The notes under the pieces are model-generated. The model saw only the letters and a list, made by a program, of their open reading frames with translations. It did no database searches and was not told where the DNA came from. A DNA stretch of 64,000 bases, from assembly GCA_018136815.1 (NCBI GenBank), contig CM030933.1, forward strand, positions 4,060,106 to 4,124,105. The letters are read 5' to 3'. Position 1 is the stretch's first letter; each line of letters starts with the position of its first letter. This document shows, in pieces, positions 1-8,861 of the stretch. The DNA is from Isochrysis galbana (Eukaryota; Haptophyta; Isochrysidales; Isochrysidaceae). The position numbers and the translations under genes are program-made.

Positions 1-487
1 ATCATGATGGACGCCGAACAGCCGAACCACCCTCCCGCTAGGCCCGCGCCTGATCCAGGTGCTCGAGAGCAATCGCGCGCGATGCACCCACGGCCCCACA
101 CCACCAAGAGCTCCTCCCCATCATCGCACATGACCACCAGCACCAACCAGCCAGATTACACTGCCCCAAGCCGAATCCACCAACAGACACAGAACCACTC
201 ACCACCCCTCCCTCCAACCTCCATGTGGAGGAGAGGGGGGGAGAGAGAGAGGAGCACAGGGCGCCGTCGCTGCCATCGCACCATGCAGACCAAGACCAAG
301 ACAACTGCGCGAGCGCGCGCAGCGCGCAGCGCGCCGCGAGAGACTGGCCAAGGAAGGGAGATCAACCCCAATGGGCCCACATGGGAGGTCTCCAACCATC
401 CCATGTGGGCCCTCCACTCCAAAGCATAGCCGGCTGCCTAATCGAGCCAGCCGAGGAGTGAGAGATGAGGTCGCTCACCTCGCCGCG
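1..487. other. GC-rich leader region without a recognisable gene
   Basis: Short open frames on both strands are Pro/Ser/Arg-rich and resemble nothing I recognise. A purine run of GGGGA and GAGA units lies near 225-250. No gene or repeat boundary can be supported here. Confidence 0.5.
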
Positions 488-885
488 AGCACGCAACGAT
501 ACTAGGCGTCTATAGTTTCGCGGGTCACGCGCGTCGCCTTTTTTGTATAAAAGGATTATGTCGCCTTCTCGCATCGTGTACGCTAGTGTTCCCGTGTTCA
601 GTGCCAGGTTATACAGCCTAGTCAATATCGGCGCAGCTATTTTGTCATGCGCGTTGTATACTTCCGCCGGGAGACCGTCCGGGCCCGCGCTTTCGCCGGG
701 GCCTATGCTCCGGATGGCCTGTATCGTTTCTTCGACGTCTATGCGGCCTTCAATGCGGCACTTATCGAGGTCGCTGAGGGGGCGATCCGTCAGCGCGTCT
801 TCTAAGTCCGGGACTTTGTGTGCCTCTTTGGGGGAGTATAGCCACACGTAGTATCTCCGGAACTCTCTACGGATGTCCTGGTCCG
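488..885 (-). mobile_element. LINE fragment: start of the reverse transcriptase domain
   Basis: The minus strand encodes the linker into the RT domain of a non-LTR retrotransposon. It reads REFRRYYVWLYSPK, then the hallmark GPGESAGPDGLPAEVY, then a DIILLYKKGD...NYRRLVSL segment typical of RT motifs 1-2. It closely matches the plus-strand LINE body at 15950-16715 (REFRKYYVWLYSPK and SAGPDGLPAEIY). The frame stops soon after, so the catalytic YADD region is absent. The fragment lies head to head against a plus-strand endonuclease fragment starting near 890. It is a dead piece, not a gene. Confidence 0.85.
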
Positions 886-889
886 AGAC

Positions 890-1981
890 TGCAGACGGCA
901 GACATCATCGCGCATGCATGACCGCCAAAGCGTTGGGGTGGCAAATGGTGCACGCACCAGCGAACATCACTGACCCGGCGAGTGGGGTAGGCATTGCGAT
1001 ACGCGACTCCTCCCCAAGAGTGAAAATGTTACCGGACACGGCGGAAACGCTAGTCGAAGGCAGATGCCTACGAGTTAGATGCGTAATAGAATCTAAAGAA
1101 TTGGAGCTAATATCTATATATCTGAGCGCCACGCCTAACCTAAGAGCCACCCAAATAGAAGCGTTAAGGACTAGCACACCTAGGCGAATGCCCCGGGATA
1201 ACTAACATCCTAGGCGAACTGAATAAAATTGCACGGTTCACACCAGGATTAGAAAGGAGTAGGGAAGAAACCATTGTAGACAACCTATTCATCTACCCAA
1301 AAGGAGACGGCCCGAAAGCGATATACGTACTATACCTATTAGCGTGGAGATATATACTCACAGACTTCTATAGGATACATTACGACGGCATCAAATTCTC
1401 GGAAGAATCCATACTAATAAGAATAATAGAGAGATACACCATACTAAGTAAAGCACTCCTCTTCGCACAAGAAACCGACTCGGCGAGAACCGCCCAAGCG
1501 GGCATGGGAAGACAGCCTAAAAAAAGGATAGACATGAATGACTTGAGACCCGTTTTCAACAGGAACGACAAAGGCGGTCTTAAGCCCAGCGCGGAGCTAG
1601 TGGAACTAGCCTCCAAGCTGGGGATCGCACACGCTGTCGAGGGGACCACGGAACAAGGGAACAAAGGAAATTGAAACATCGATACACCTACCTAAGCCGC
1701 TGATAGAGACAATGGAACCTGGATATAAACCAAACAAACAAAAAGCGACCAGACGGACACACTCGACAACAAAGACAATTCCAGAAGGCCTGCCCGGACC
1801 CCACACTCTAAACCAGGCCTCAGGTAGCGCACCGAGGCCGGACCCCGGAAACCGAAGAAAAAGGAAAGAAGGGGGGCAGGGGAAGAGGTGGAGGGAGGGA
1901 TGATAAGGGCGGTGTAGATAGCGAAGGGAAGTCCCATAACTAGTAGGTGTGTAGCCCTGAATCTTCAGAAGTTTTTTTTTT
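890..1981 (+). mobile_element. LINE fragment: endonuclease piece joined to ORF2 C-terminus and 3' UTR
   Basis: Residues encoded from about 895 to 1195 look like an APE-type endonuclease domain (ASGVGIAIRDS, then EGRCLRVR, then a sheet strand ELELISIYLSA). Near 1195 the frame shifts into a second open frame (1201-1672). Its core, LAWRYILTDFYRIHY, is the same C-terminal domain seen at 43490 (LAWRYIVTDFYNIQY) and, on the minus strand, near 58140 (IAWKYIIKDFYRVDY). The RT lying between these domains in an intact element is missing. The stop at 1672 is followed by a 3' UTR, ending in CTTCAGAAG and a T tract near 1968-1980. A similar 3' UTR alone lies at 33180-33370. Confidence 0.8.
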
Positions 1982-2882
1982 CATGTATTTGGGTCCTTTG
2001 TATCCGTACTCCCACCGCGCCGGTGGGTGATATCGTTGAATTTCTTCGTCGTTAACTATGTTTCCGGTGTCGGATGTCTCTCCGAGGTAATCCGTGTTAG
2101 CGTGGATCCAAATGTTGTTAAGTTTTTTGATGTATTTCTCATCGTCTGAGACTCTAATTTCTTCTTGTTTCGCTTCCTCCGCACCTTGCGTGGCGTCTCT
2201 GTTGTCTTCCAAGGAGGCCCTCTCCCTAGGGTCGGGCGGTGGGCGTTCCGACGCTTTGTTGAGTATTTGTCACGCGTGTTCGACTACCGCGCTCAATGAG
2301 TCCAGGAACTCCGATTTATGAATGGTTCGGTTTTCGTGTATAAATGTCTCTGGAAGGTGTTCGACATAGGCCGAGCACTCTTCTCTGCTGTAGGGTGTCG
2401 TGAAGGTGTTGTCTTTGAACACGTTGTGCACTACGTTGGTGTGCAAGGTCTCCCACATTCGTGCCCACGAGGCACGAATCGCTGGAGGAGGGAGGTGCGG
2501 GTTGTGCCACAAGGGCTGCGAGAGCGCGCCCTCGCGCGTGAGGAACGTAGGTTGTATGTCTAGGTCTCTGAAGTTCGCGATGGCCTCTCTCCAAAAGGTC
2601 GGGAGTGCCGGGTTGCCCATCAGGCTGCACGTCAGTGTTTTTATCGGGATCGTGGAGAGGACAGCGCCCCTTCCTAGTCCGGTGCGGCAGAACCATGCGT
2701 CGAGCGCGTGCTTCCATAGCGCTTTTCGCGCGTTAAGATAGTTTAGTATCCATTTGGATTGCAGGGCCTTGATATGGGTCGACCAGTGGAGGAGCCCTAT
2801 CCCCATTGATCTCGTCGCACTTTTTTCGTGGGATATGGCATAGTGTGGGTGTTTGACCCACTTATTTAACTTGTTGGTGTGT
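1981..2882 (-). mobile_element. LINE fragment: post-RT region of ORF2 with an in-frame stop
   Basis: The minus frame from 2882 runs through KWVKHPHYAIS, GIGLLHW, LPTFWREAIANFRDL and KLNNIWIHANTDYLGE to YHPPARWEYGYKGPKYM. Each block has a counterpart in the 42.1-43.8 kb LINE (GVGLLPM, LPTFWKHALENFRRI) or the 57.5-58.8 kb copy (KFNNIWIHTDTDYLGE, YHPPAKWEGGYKGPRFM). One TGA near 2270 interrupts the frame, with matching sequence on either side, so this is a point-mutated pseudogene. It ends at a run of A on its own strand where it meets the T-tailed plus-strand LINE, giving a tail-to-tail arrangement. Confidence 0.85.
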
Positions 2883-2924
2883 GGGCTTGTCCAGAGGACA
2901 GCGTCGGCGGATCTTTGTATCCGC

Positions 2925-3092
2925 TTGCCCCCGCCCTACCCAACCCCCCCCCACAACCTGGGCCCCTAAGTAGAGCACAGGGGGAGATGCCGCAAGGCGG
3001 GAAGTGAGGAAAAGGAAGGGAAGTGGGCGTGGCTACGATAGTCAGACACACAGCCGCGCGTGAGGTGAGAACATTAAAAGGTTTTTTTTTTG
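2925..3092 (+). repeat. LINE 3'-end remnant with T tail
   Basis: The segment CCCCTAAGTAGAGCAC ... TGAGGTGAGAACATTAAAAGG followed by a run of T matches, in the same order, the 3' end of the duplication-flanked LINE at 57524-58814. It is a 5'-truncated 3' UTR copy without coding sequence. Confidence 0.65.
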
Positions 3093-3678
3093 TGTCCAAT
3101 TAGCTCGTGGGGTTGGCTAGGATATAACATTAATTATTATTATTATCAATCGTCAATAATAGTTACTCACCATATACATACTGGCATGGACGGATGCGTA
3201 AAGGCCAAAGGAAATCCGGCACACTGTTATCGTATGCTGCTTAAACGCTACTATCAAGTAGACGAATTGGCAAGTAGACGACCACGGCTTCCATAGTGAC
3301 GGTGTGGATTTGTGTTCATGTACGTAACCTTGATGGCGGTTGGTGATGAGCGCGCCGGCTGGCTTACGACGGTGGGGTCCGACGCGCTGCACGAGGCGGC
3401 CTCGGTTGGTGCGGACGCCCATGCGCTAGCGCTCACACCGACGCGCGATCACCACTTCATTCACGCGATTGCATTACACGAGTTTGACCAAAGAAGCGTG
3501 GTAGATCTCGTGTACGCGGCGTGCGATTCCGCGATTTCAGAGCGATCGTCGCCTGAGGAGCATGTGCGCCCCTCCAGTAGACATCTCTCAAAAATCTACG
3601 GGAGAAACCAGATTTCCTTGAGCCAAGCTTTAAACCGCTGCCGCCCGCCGCCCTCGCAAACGAGCATGCATACAGGGC
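3093..3678. other. Intergenic region downstream of the light-harvesting gene
   Basis: Holds short AT-rich sequence (TTATTATTATTAT near 3130), then GC-richer sequence. A plus-strand open frame starts near 3318 and overlaps the 3' end of the light-harvesting gene. It shows no recognisable domain, so I do not call it. Confidence 0.4.
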
Positions 3679-4344
3679 TCAGAAGTCGGGGATGCCCCAA
3701 TAGGTGCCCCAAGTGCTGCCCGTGACCGCCTCTTGAGCCATAAAGCCAGCAGCGGCAATCATTCCGAGGCGTCCATGCGACAGCTCTTTCTCCTGCATAG
3801 TCCGGAACTCCGTCGGGTCTTCGGGCTTGAGGCCAAGAGGATCAAAGCCGAGGTCTCCTGGGACATAGTCGGGGCGAAGCTGCTGGAAGTTTGAGTCTGA
3901 CTTCGGGAAGTTGGTAAAACGCTCGCCGTTTTCCTCGAAAGGGTTGGCCCAGCCCTTCTGGATGCGAAGGTTCTCAACCATGCCGATACTTATTGTGAGG
4001 AGGAACCACATGGCTGGCGGCAGGCCGGGAATCTGCTCAATCGCAGGGCCGCCGTCGCCGGAGAAGAGCGGGTGGAACTTCTCCTGTACTAGGAAGCCGG
4101 CCGCAGCCAGCATGCCCACGCGGCCATGGACGAGCTCAGCCTCACGGAGACGGTTGATCTCGAGGACATCGACATCCTTACTAAAGCCAGCGGGGTCGAA
4201 CTCGCCCAGCGGGGCGATTGCGCCCGGAAGGCCCTTGCAGAAGGGCTGGCCGTCAAGAACGGACATCATGGGCGCAGGGGTGCGCATCGGCGCCATACCA
4301 AGAGACGCAGTGAAGGCAGTGGCGGAGTGGACGAGGGAGAGCAT
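3679..4344 (-). CDS. Fucoxanthin/chlorophyll a/c light-harvesting protein
   Basis: Single-exon gene for a 221-residue thylakoid antenna protein of the LHC superfamily that collects light for the photosystems. The start chosen is ATG at 4344; the frame is open further upstream but only to a TTG. The N-terminus (MLSLVHSATAFTASLG) is hydrophobic, with an ATA/F junction near residues 8-11. This resembles the ASAF signal-peptide/transit-peptide boundary of complex red plastids. Helix one carries E70 and HGR at 73-75; helix three carries E187 with SHGR at 189-192. These are the paired Glu/His-Gly-Arg chlorophyll-ligand motifs. A middle hydrophobic helix spans about 110-125. The GEFDP and GFDPLGL turns are typical of FCP proteins. 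The length is normal for the family, and no break is seen. The Lhcf or Lhcr subfamily is not decided. Confidence 0.93.
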   Translation of the reverse strand: MLSLVHSATAFTASLGMAPMRTPAPMMSVLDGQPFCKGLPGAIAPLGEFDPAGFSKDVDVLEINRLREAELVHGRVGMLAAAGFLVQEKFHPLFSGDGGPAIEQIPGLPPAMWFLLTISIGMVENLRIQKGWANPFEENGERFTNFPKSDSNFQQLRPDYVPGDLGFDPLGLKPEDPTEFRTMQEKELSHGRLGMIAAAGFMAQEAVTGSTWGTYWGIPDF

Positions 4345-4475
4345 CGGAGGCTGCTGCGAGACCTTTGGTCGGATCGAGGAGGAAGGGGTAAGAAGCCGGA
4401 ATCTTCCAAGCAACTTCTTGGAGATTTTCCAAGAATCCGAGCGAGTCTCTCTTCCAACTACCCACTACCACTACC

Positions 4476-4590
4476 GTCAGAGTTTTATTGTTGTGTTAGT
4501 ATCCTTAGTGCTGCGGGACCATAGCCCTTCGACGGCAACGGAGCCCCTAGTAGTACCCCGCGATGGGGGTGTGCGCGGAATACTCTAGTA
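4476..4590. repeat. Dispersed repeat upstream of the light-harvesting gene
   Basis: About 110 bp (CAGAGTTTTATTGTTG through GCGGGACCATAGCCC, GACGGCAACGGAGCCCC and ATGGGGGTGTGCGCGG) recurs at 27662-27770 with few changes. It lies about 135 bp upstream of the antenna start codon, so it may sit in that gene's 5' flank. Confidence 0.7.
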
Positions 4591-4949
4591 AATATAACAT
4601 GTATATATGCGGGGGGTAATTTCCCCCCGTGTTCGGGTGGTGCACTGGGACTTTTGATGGCCCGCACCTTAATATGTAGTTCAGTATGTCACATATTTCT
4701 ACCTAGGCCTACCGCAGGCTCGCCGCCCTGTGTGATGTCAACTTTCGAGCCCGTCCCTTCCTGGATGCACTTGCGCTTGGTGGAGTTCTCTTCAGGCTGA
4801 AGATTGTTGTCGGAATGAGCGGATGGTGGCGCAGCGCTGGTGGCGCAGCGCTGGTGGCGACCGGTGTCTCCATGGCCGATGGAGAGTTAGTGCCTTGAGC
4901 AAGCAAGTCACACAGAGTCACAGAGTCTGGTATGCAAGGGGTGGCTCGA

Positions 4950-5385
4950 AGGAGTCAGGTGAAGATGGCGGCAGACGCGGGGAGAGGGAGGCTTGTGGAG
5001 GAGGAGGAGAGTGGGGTGGTGACGGTGGTGGAAGACGTCTGGGAGGAGAGAGCGCGGAGAAGGGTTTGGGCTGAGCGAGGGCTCCGCTCGCCGGAAAATA
5101 TGTAAGTCCCGCACCTGTTTACAGGAGAAGTCGGGACTGAGGACGCCGCCAGCCCGGTAGGCATAGGAGGAAGAGGGGAACGGATCACCGGGGGGGGGGG
5201 GCGCAGGCCACCGACCATATCTAAGCCCTTTCCCCCTATCCCCCTAGTAGTGCACGGGGGGAGTCGCCTGATGGCGGGGGGGAAAGGGCCGGGAGAGAGA
5301 GAGGGGGTGTAGAAAGTTTTGCTGCGTGAGTAGAAAGTAGAGGGTCCACGGCCGCGTGTGCGGTGAGACTATTAAGAAGTTAATC
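4950..5385 (+). repeat. LINE 3'-end repeat, no coding sequence
   Basis: Oriented by its terminal GCGGTGAGACTATTAAGAAG. It shares blocks (GTAAGTCCCGCACCTGTTTACAG, split here as GTAAGTCCCGCACCTG plus TTTACAG; then CCCCTAGTAGTGCACGGGG; then GTAGAAAGTAGAGGGTCCAC) with minus-strand copies at 15550-15935 and 30905-31204. The CCCCTAGTAGTGCAC block corresponds to CCCCTAAGTAGAGCAC in the 57.5 kb LINE tail, which supports a 3' UTR origin. Confidence 0.7.
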
Positions 5386-6029
5386 AACGGGACGACCTCG
5401 CTCCCCCCCCGTTGCTTTTCCCTGTTAAGTCTTCAATCAATGCGTACGTACGTACGTACGTTGTACGTTGTACATTGGCGACCAACTGGGAACTGGGCTT
5501 TTACTCCAATGGACTTGTGGTTGTGGGGAATTCCACCAATGGACTTGTGGTTGTGGGGAGTTCTAACGGGAGCAATGGGGCCTGCGAGGGGGTAGGTATA
5601 ATCAGGCGCTTGCTTTTGTGCCTTGGGTATTAGTATAATGTATTAGCACGGTCATTTGTGTCGTGGCATGTGGCATGTTGGTGCTGGCGCATGGCTAGAG
5701 GCAGTAGCGGCACTAATATTCAGCTATTTTATGCTAGCGCGTTCCCATCCGTCGCCGTGCAGGGATGGGGGGGGGAACATGGTCGGTCGTCGGTGCTGCA
5801 GCATGTGTTGGGTGCGGAGGAGCACAGAGAAGTCAAGTCACCATACATCATACTACTATATCATAACGATACCGGGCAATCCAAAGTGATCTCAAGCCAG
5901 ATCATGAGCAAACAAGCTGGGAGAGCTGAACTCACACTACCACCCATCTTCTTCCCAATGCTCAACCCACTATATTGTTGTTGTACCGTGAGGCAGGCAA
6001 GCAATGGTCACTACGTATCGCTGTCGACG
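5386..6029. other. Intergenic region with short tandem duplications
   Basis: Contains CGTACGTACGTACGTACG-type repeats near 5443-5470 and a tandem 27-bp unit (CCAATGGACTTGTGGTTGTG at 5507 and again at 5534). No gene is supported. Confidence 0.5.
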
Positions 6030-7076
6030 TCACACGTGATGACTATCTGTTCTATTCGAGCTCAGTAGATGCTTCTTTTTCGCGGCGCGAGCAGCACGTA
6101 TTTCTTCTATCTCTTCAGGAGTTCGCGCTGCGATAGCGGCCCTCTCCTCTGGGGAACGCCTCGGCGACCGAGACCGTTGCCCACCCTTCCGTTTCTTCCA
6201 CTGTTTCTTTCCAGCAAGCCGTGCCTCGAGTACCCACTCCTCTTCTACGCGCGGCATGTGTGCAAAGGCACAGGGAGGATCTAGTAACAACGGCAAATTC
6301 TCGCCCTCTGGGTTGCTACCCACATGAAGACTGGCCGCGCGCTTGAATTGGCCTTCACTGCCATCCCTCCATATCAGATGAACCGTGGCCTGCAGCTCAG
6401 GCAGTCCACCGACGCGGAATGTGGGAGCTACCCAAGTGGCCCTCAGCTGATCCCGCGCAGCCTCAGCTTCCTCAAGTGAGTCGAAGTGCGAGAGAGTCAT
6501 GTGTGGCACAAAGCCGCTACCTCCGACGCGCTGCTGGTCATCGAAGCCTGGCACGGCAGCCTGCAAGGCGGCTTGCAGGGCGACAAGTGCCTGGAGCTGT
6601 TGATGATCGGATGGTCCTGCCCATAAGACACCGCGTGTTCGCCCACCAAATGTCCCCAAGGCGTCGAGTGTCAGGTCGAAGGGCTCGACACCTGCCGCGG
6701 CAGACAGAAGGGAAGAGAGCGTTTCCTGCATTTGAGATCCTGGTGGAGCAAAAGGGTAGAGTAGGTTGATGTGCGGCGGCCAGCGGAAGAGTCCCTTGTC
6801 GCGCAGGTCGAGCCGCACAGCCTGAATGGGTCCCCAACACTCGTCAGGAGGGATGAGCGCAACGCTGCTATGATGGACCTTGTCCAGCGTTGGAGGCGGC
6901 GGTTGGCTCGGAGGCTCGGCGGTTGAAGAGGAACAGAGGTGTGGTTGGATAGCACGCGGCGAAGCCAACTTAGCTGCGAGGCGCCTTGCGGCAGCACGCC
7001 TCGCGAGCAGGAGGAGGAGTAGGACGCCACCGCCAAGGAGGAGTCGAGGGGTTGCAGGCGAGCGAGAGGCCCGCAT
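6030..7076 (-). CDS. 2H phosphoesterase (LigT-like) with N-terminal membrane anchor
   Basis: Single-exon, 348 residues from ATG at 7076; the frame extends three codons upstream only to a GTG. Two histidine motifs define the 2H phosphoesterase fold: PPHINLLYPF (H101-I-N) and VPHMTLSHF (H191-M-T), spaced 90 residues apart as usual. Family members hydrolyse 2',3'-cyclic or 2',5' phosphodiester bonds in RNA or nucleotides. The first motif has Asn where Thr/Ser is usual, so activity is inferred. Residues 11-25 form a Leu-rich hydrophobic stretch between Arg clusters, suggesting a signal anchor or organelle-targeting presequence. The C-terminal 70 residues are Lys/Arg/Glu-rich (KKQWKKRKGGQRSRSPRRS), which could bind RNA. 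The substrate is unknown. Confidence 0.86.
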   Translation of the reverse strand: MRASRSPATPRLLLGGGVLLLLLLARRAAARRLAAKLASPRAIQPHLCSSSTAEPPSQPPPPTLDKVHHSSVALIPPDECWGPIQAVRLDLRDKGLFRWPPHINLLYPFAPPGSQMQETLSSLLSAAAGVEPFDLTLDALGTFGGRTRGVLWAGPSDHQQLQALVALQAALQAAVPGFDDQQRVGGSGFVPHMTLSHFDSLEEAEAARDQLRATWVAPTFRVGGLPELQATVHLIWRDGSEGQFKRAASLHVGSNPEGENLPLLLDPPCAFAHMPRVEEEWVLEARLAGKKQWKKRKGGQRSRSPRRSPEERAAIAARTPEEIEEIRAARAAKKKHLLSSNRTDSHHV

Positions 7077-8429
7077 ATCGAGCACCCAACCGATTCACGC
7101 CCGAAGGCGTGCCGGCGCACCTCGTGCCCCAGAGGGCTTCCTCCCGCCTTCACTCTCGACTCTCCCCACCGCGCACCCGGCGCCGCCCCCCCCCCCCCCC
7201 CCTCCCCCTGTGTGGGGCGCCCTTCTCTCGCGCTATTATTATGCCAGTCATCACCTCAAGCTACTCTTAGGAGTACCAGCAGAGCTAGCTACACAAGGAC
7301 ACAAGGACTGTTTAAGGTGGTAGGCGCTACTATTGGCGGGGCTTTTACGGCCGCTCCCATGGCGGCGGCCGCGCTGGCAGTCGGCCGCAGGCATGGGGCT
7401 CTAGCTCCAGAATGCACTGGGAGAAGTCGGTGAGGCCGCGGCTGCGGGCAGAGCTCGACGGGGTGCACCACTTTGATCGAAGGTGCAGCACCGGCGCTGC
7501 AGGCATTGCGCCGCGGAAGCGCCTCCCTTGCATCCTCTCTCTCCAGACAGCCTCGGAGCGCGGAGCGAGCGCAAGGCCGGCCTGGCGGGTGTGTGCGCAG
7601 CCTGCACGGCGCAGACGCGGGGCAGGTCGGCCCCACCAGTATGTGGGGTCACTCCAGTGCCGCGAGGCGCGCACTGGTGGCCTCTGGTGGCCTCTGCAGC
7701 CGCGCTCTGGCGGCTCCCTTCTACGTCGCTCGGACTGGCGTTGAGGGACAGCGGAAAGGCGAGTGATTTCTCGAACGGGCGAGTGGGGCGCGATGAGGTG
7801 TGCTGTAGCCGAAGGGCCAGCTGTGTCGAAGGCATGAATGTGCGCGCGCACATGCTGCCAAGGAGCTCGTGGGAGGCCGCCACGCTCGTTGGTTTGCGAG
7901 ACCTCCCGACCCCGGAAAAGGGGGCTAAGGAGTGGCCGCGCGGAACGGGTCGGCATACGAGATGGGGGAGCAGGTGACGGGCCCCTGACGGCTCATTCTC
8001 TGCCCCAACACTGGGGCTAGACTGCTCATATTTTTTAGTGAATTATAGGGACTGCTCCTCGCCTCCAGGCTTCATTCACCGTTCGACTCCAATGCTGTTG
8101 TCATTTGATTTGCTTTATAGTGCGTGAAGGTGGTCTAAACATTGCTGATAATTCACAAAAAAATATGTTTCGTTCTGGTTTCCACCTCTTCAGAATGGAT
8201 GCCAAAGCTCTTCGCCTAATTCAGACTCGTTGGTGAGCACTGCCGGCTCCATTTCGGTCACTCCTTAGCCGCCGATTCGAGCTTCTGTGGCGATTTCACG
8301 GGCGCCGAGCATAAAGTCGGACGGTGACAGGTGATGAGAGGAGATGTCCCCTGGGAGAGATGTGTATGTTTAGAAGTGCTTTCAAATACAAACAGTTTCA
8401 TACTGCACTTCCATGCTTTCATTATGTGT
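7077..8429. other. GC-rich intergenic region
   Basis: Begins with a poly-C run (about 7187-7203) upstream of the phosphoesterase. Several overlapping open frames at 7340-7980 on both strands are compositional and show no domain. From 8020 the sequence becomes AT-richer. No gene is supported. Confidence 0.45.
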
Positions 8430-8861
8430 CTACCAGCAAGTACCATCCGCGCGGCAACCCGGGAACCCGGGAAACACATGGGAATACTCACTGGGGTGCA
8501 AATAATGGGCCACCTGCGTGTCATCCACTGTGTAATACACCAGGTAATTGGCAGGGTGATCTATTTCCTCATCCACCTCCTCTGGATCGTCCACTCTCTC
8601 CACCACTTCCCCTTGGCACCACCCAGCGGCTTCGAAGTTGTACATGATGGCACGGCCGACGAGGTCCTCGTCCGCTGCATCCTCGTCCGCTGCAGGCGGC
8701 GAGAGCTGCACCACCACAGACGCAGCTGCGCTCAGCAGCACGCCGGGCATGCTGTTGCAGGTCGCCGACGCGTGTGCGGCAGCGGAGGCAGCTGGCTTCT
8801 TCGGGCCCCAACCATTCTGGCACTTCTGGCTCGCAGGGTGGCAAGCGGCGGTGCACGTCAT
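8430..8861 (-). pseudogene. Fragment with a GWC-type Tudor/chromo-like module
   Basis: The minus frame of 143 residues contains DLVGRAIMYNFEAAGWCQGEV, an acidic loop, then NYLVYYTVDDTQVAHYLHPSEY. A pattern of 'VGR...GWC.G.V ... V.Y..DD....H.L....Y' resembles the small beta-barrel modules found in many algal repeat-associated proteins. The 45 residues before it hold several Cys/His. The frame abuts the plus-strand gypsy fragment at 8862, so the gene is probably truncated by, or joined to, that element. It could also be a surviving host exon, because a GT lies inside CACCCCAGTGAGT near 8450. Function unknown. Confidence 0.4.

Noticed and set aside
3318-3725. Plus-strand open frame of about 136 codons overlapping the antenna gene's 3' end
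   Set aside because: No domain, no good start context, and the last part lies antisense to an established gene.
7345-7956. Long minus-strand frames in GC-rich sequence
   Set aside because: Arg/Ala/Pro composition in several frames at once indicates base bias, not coding.
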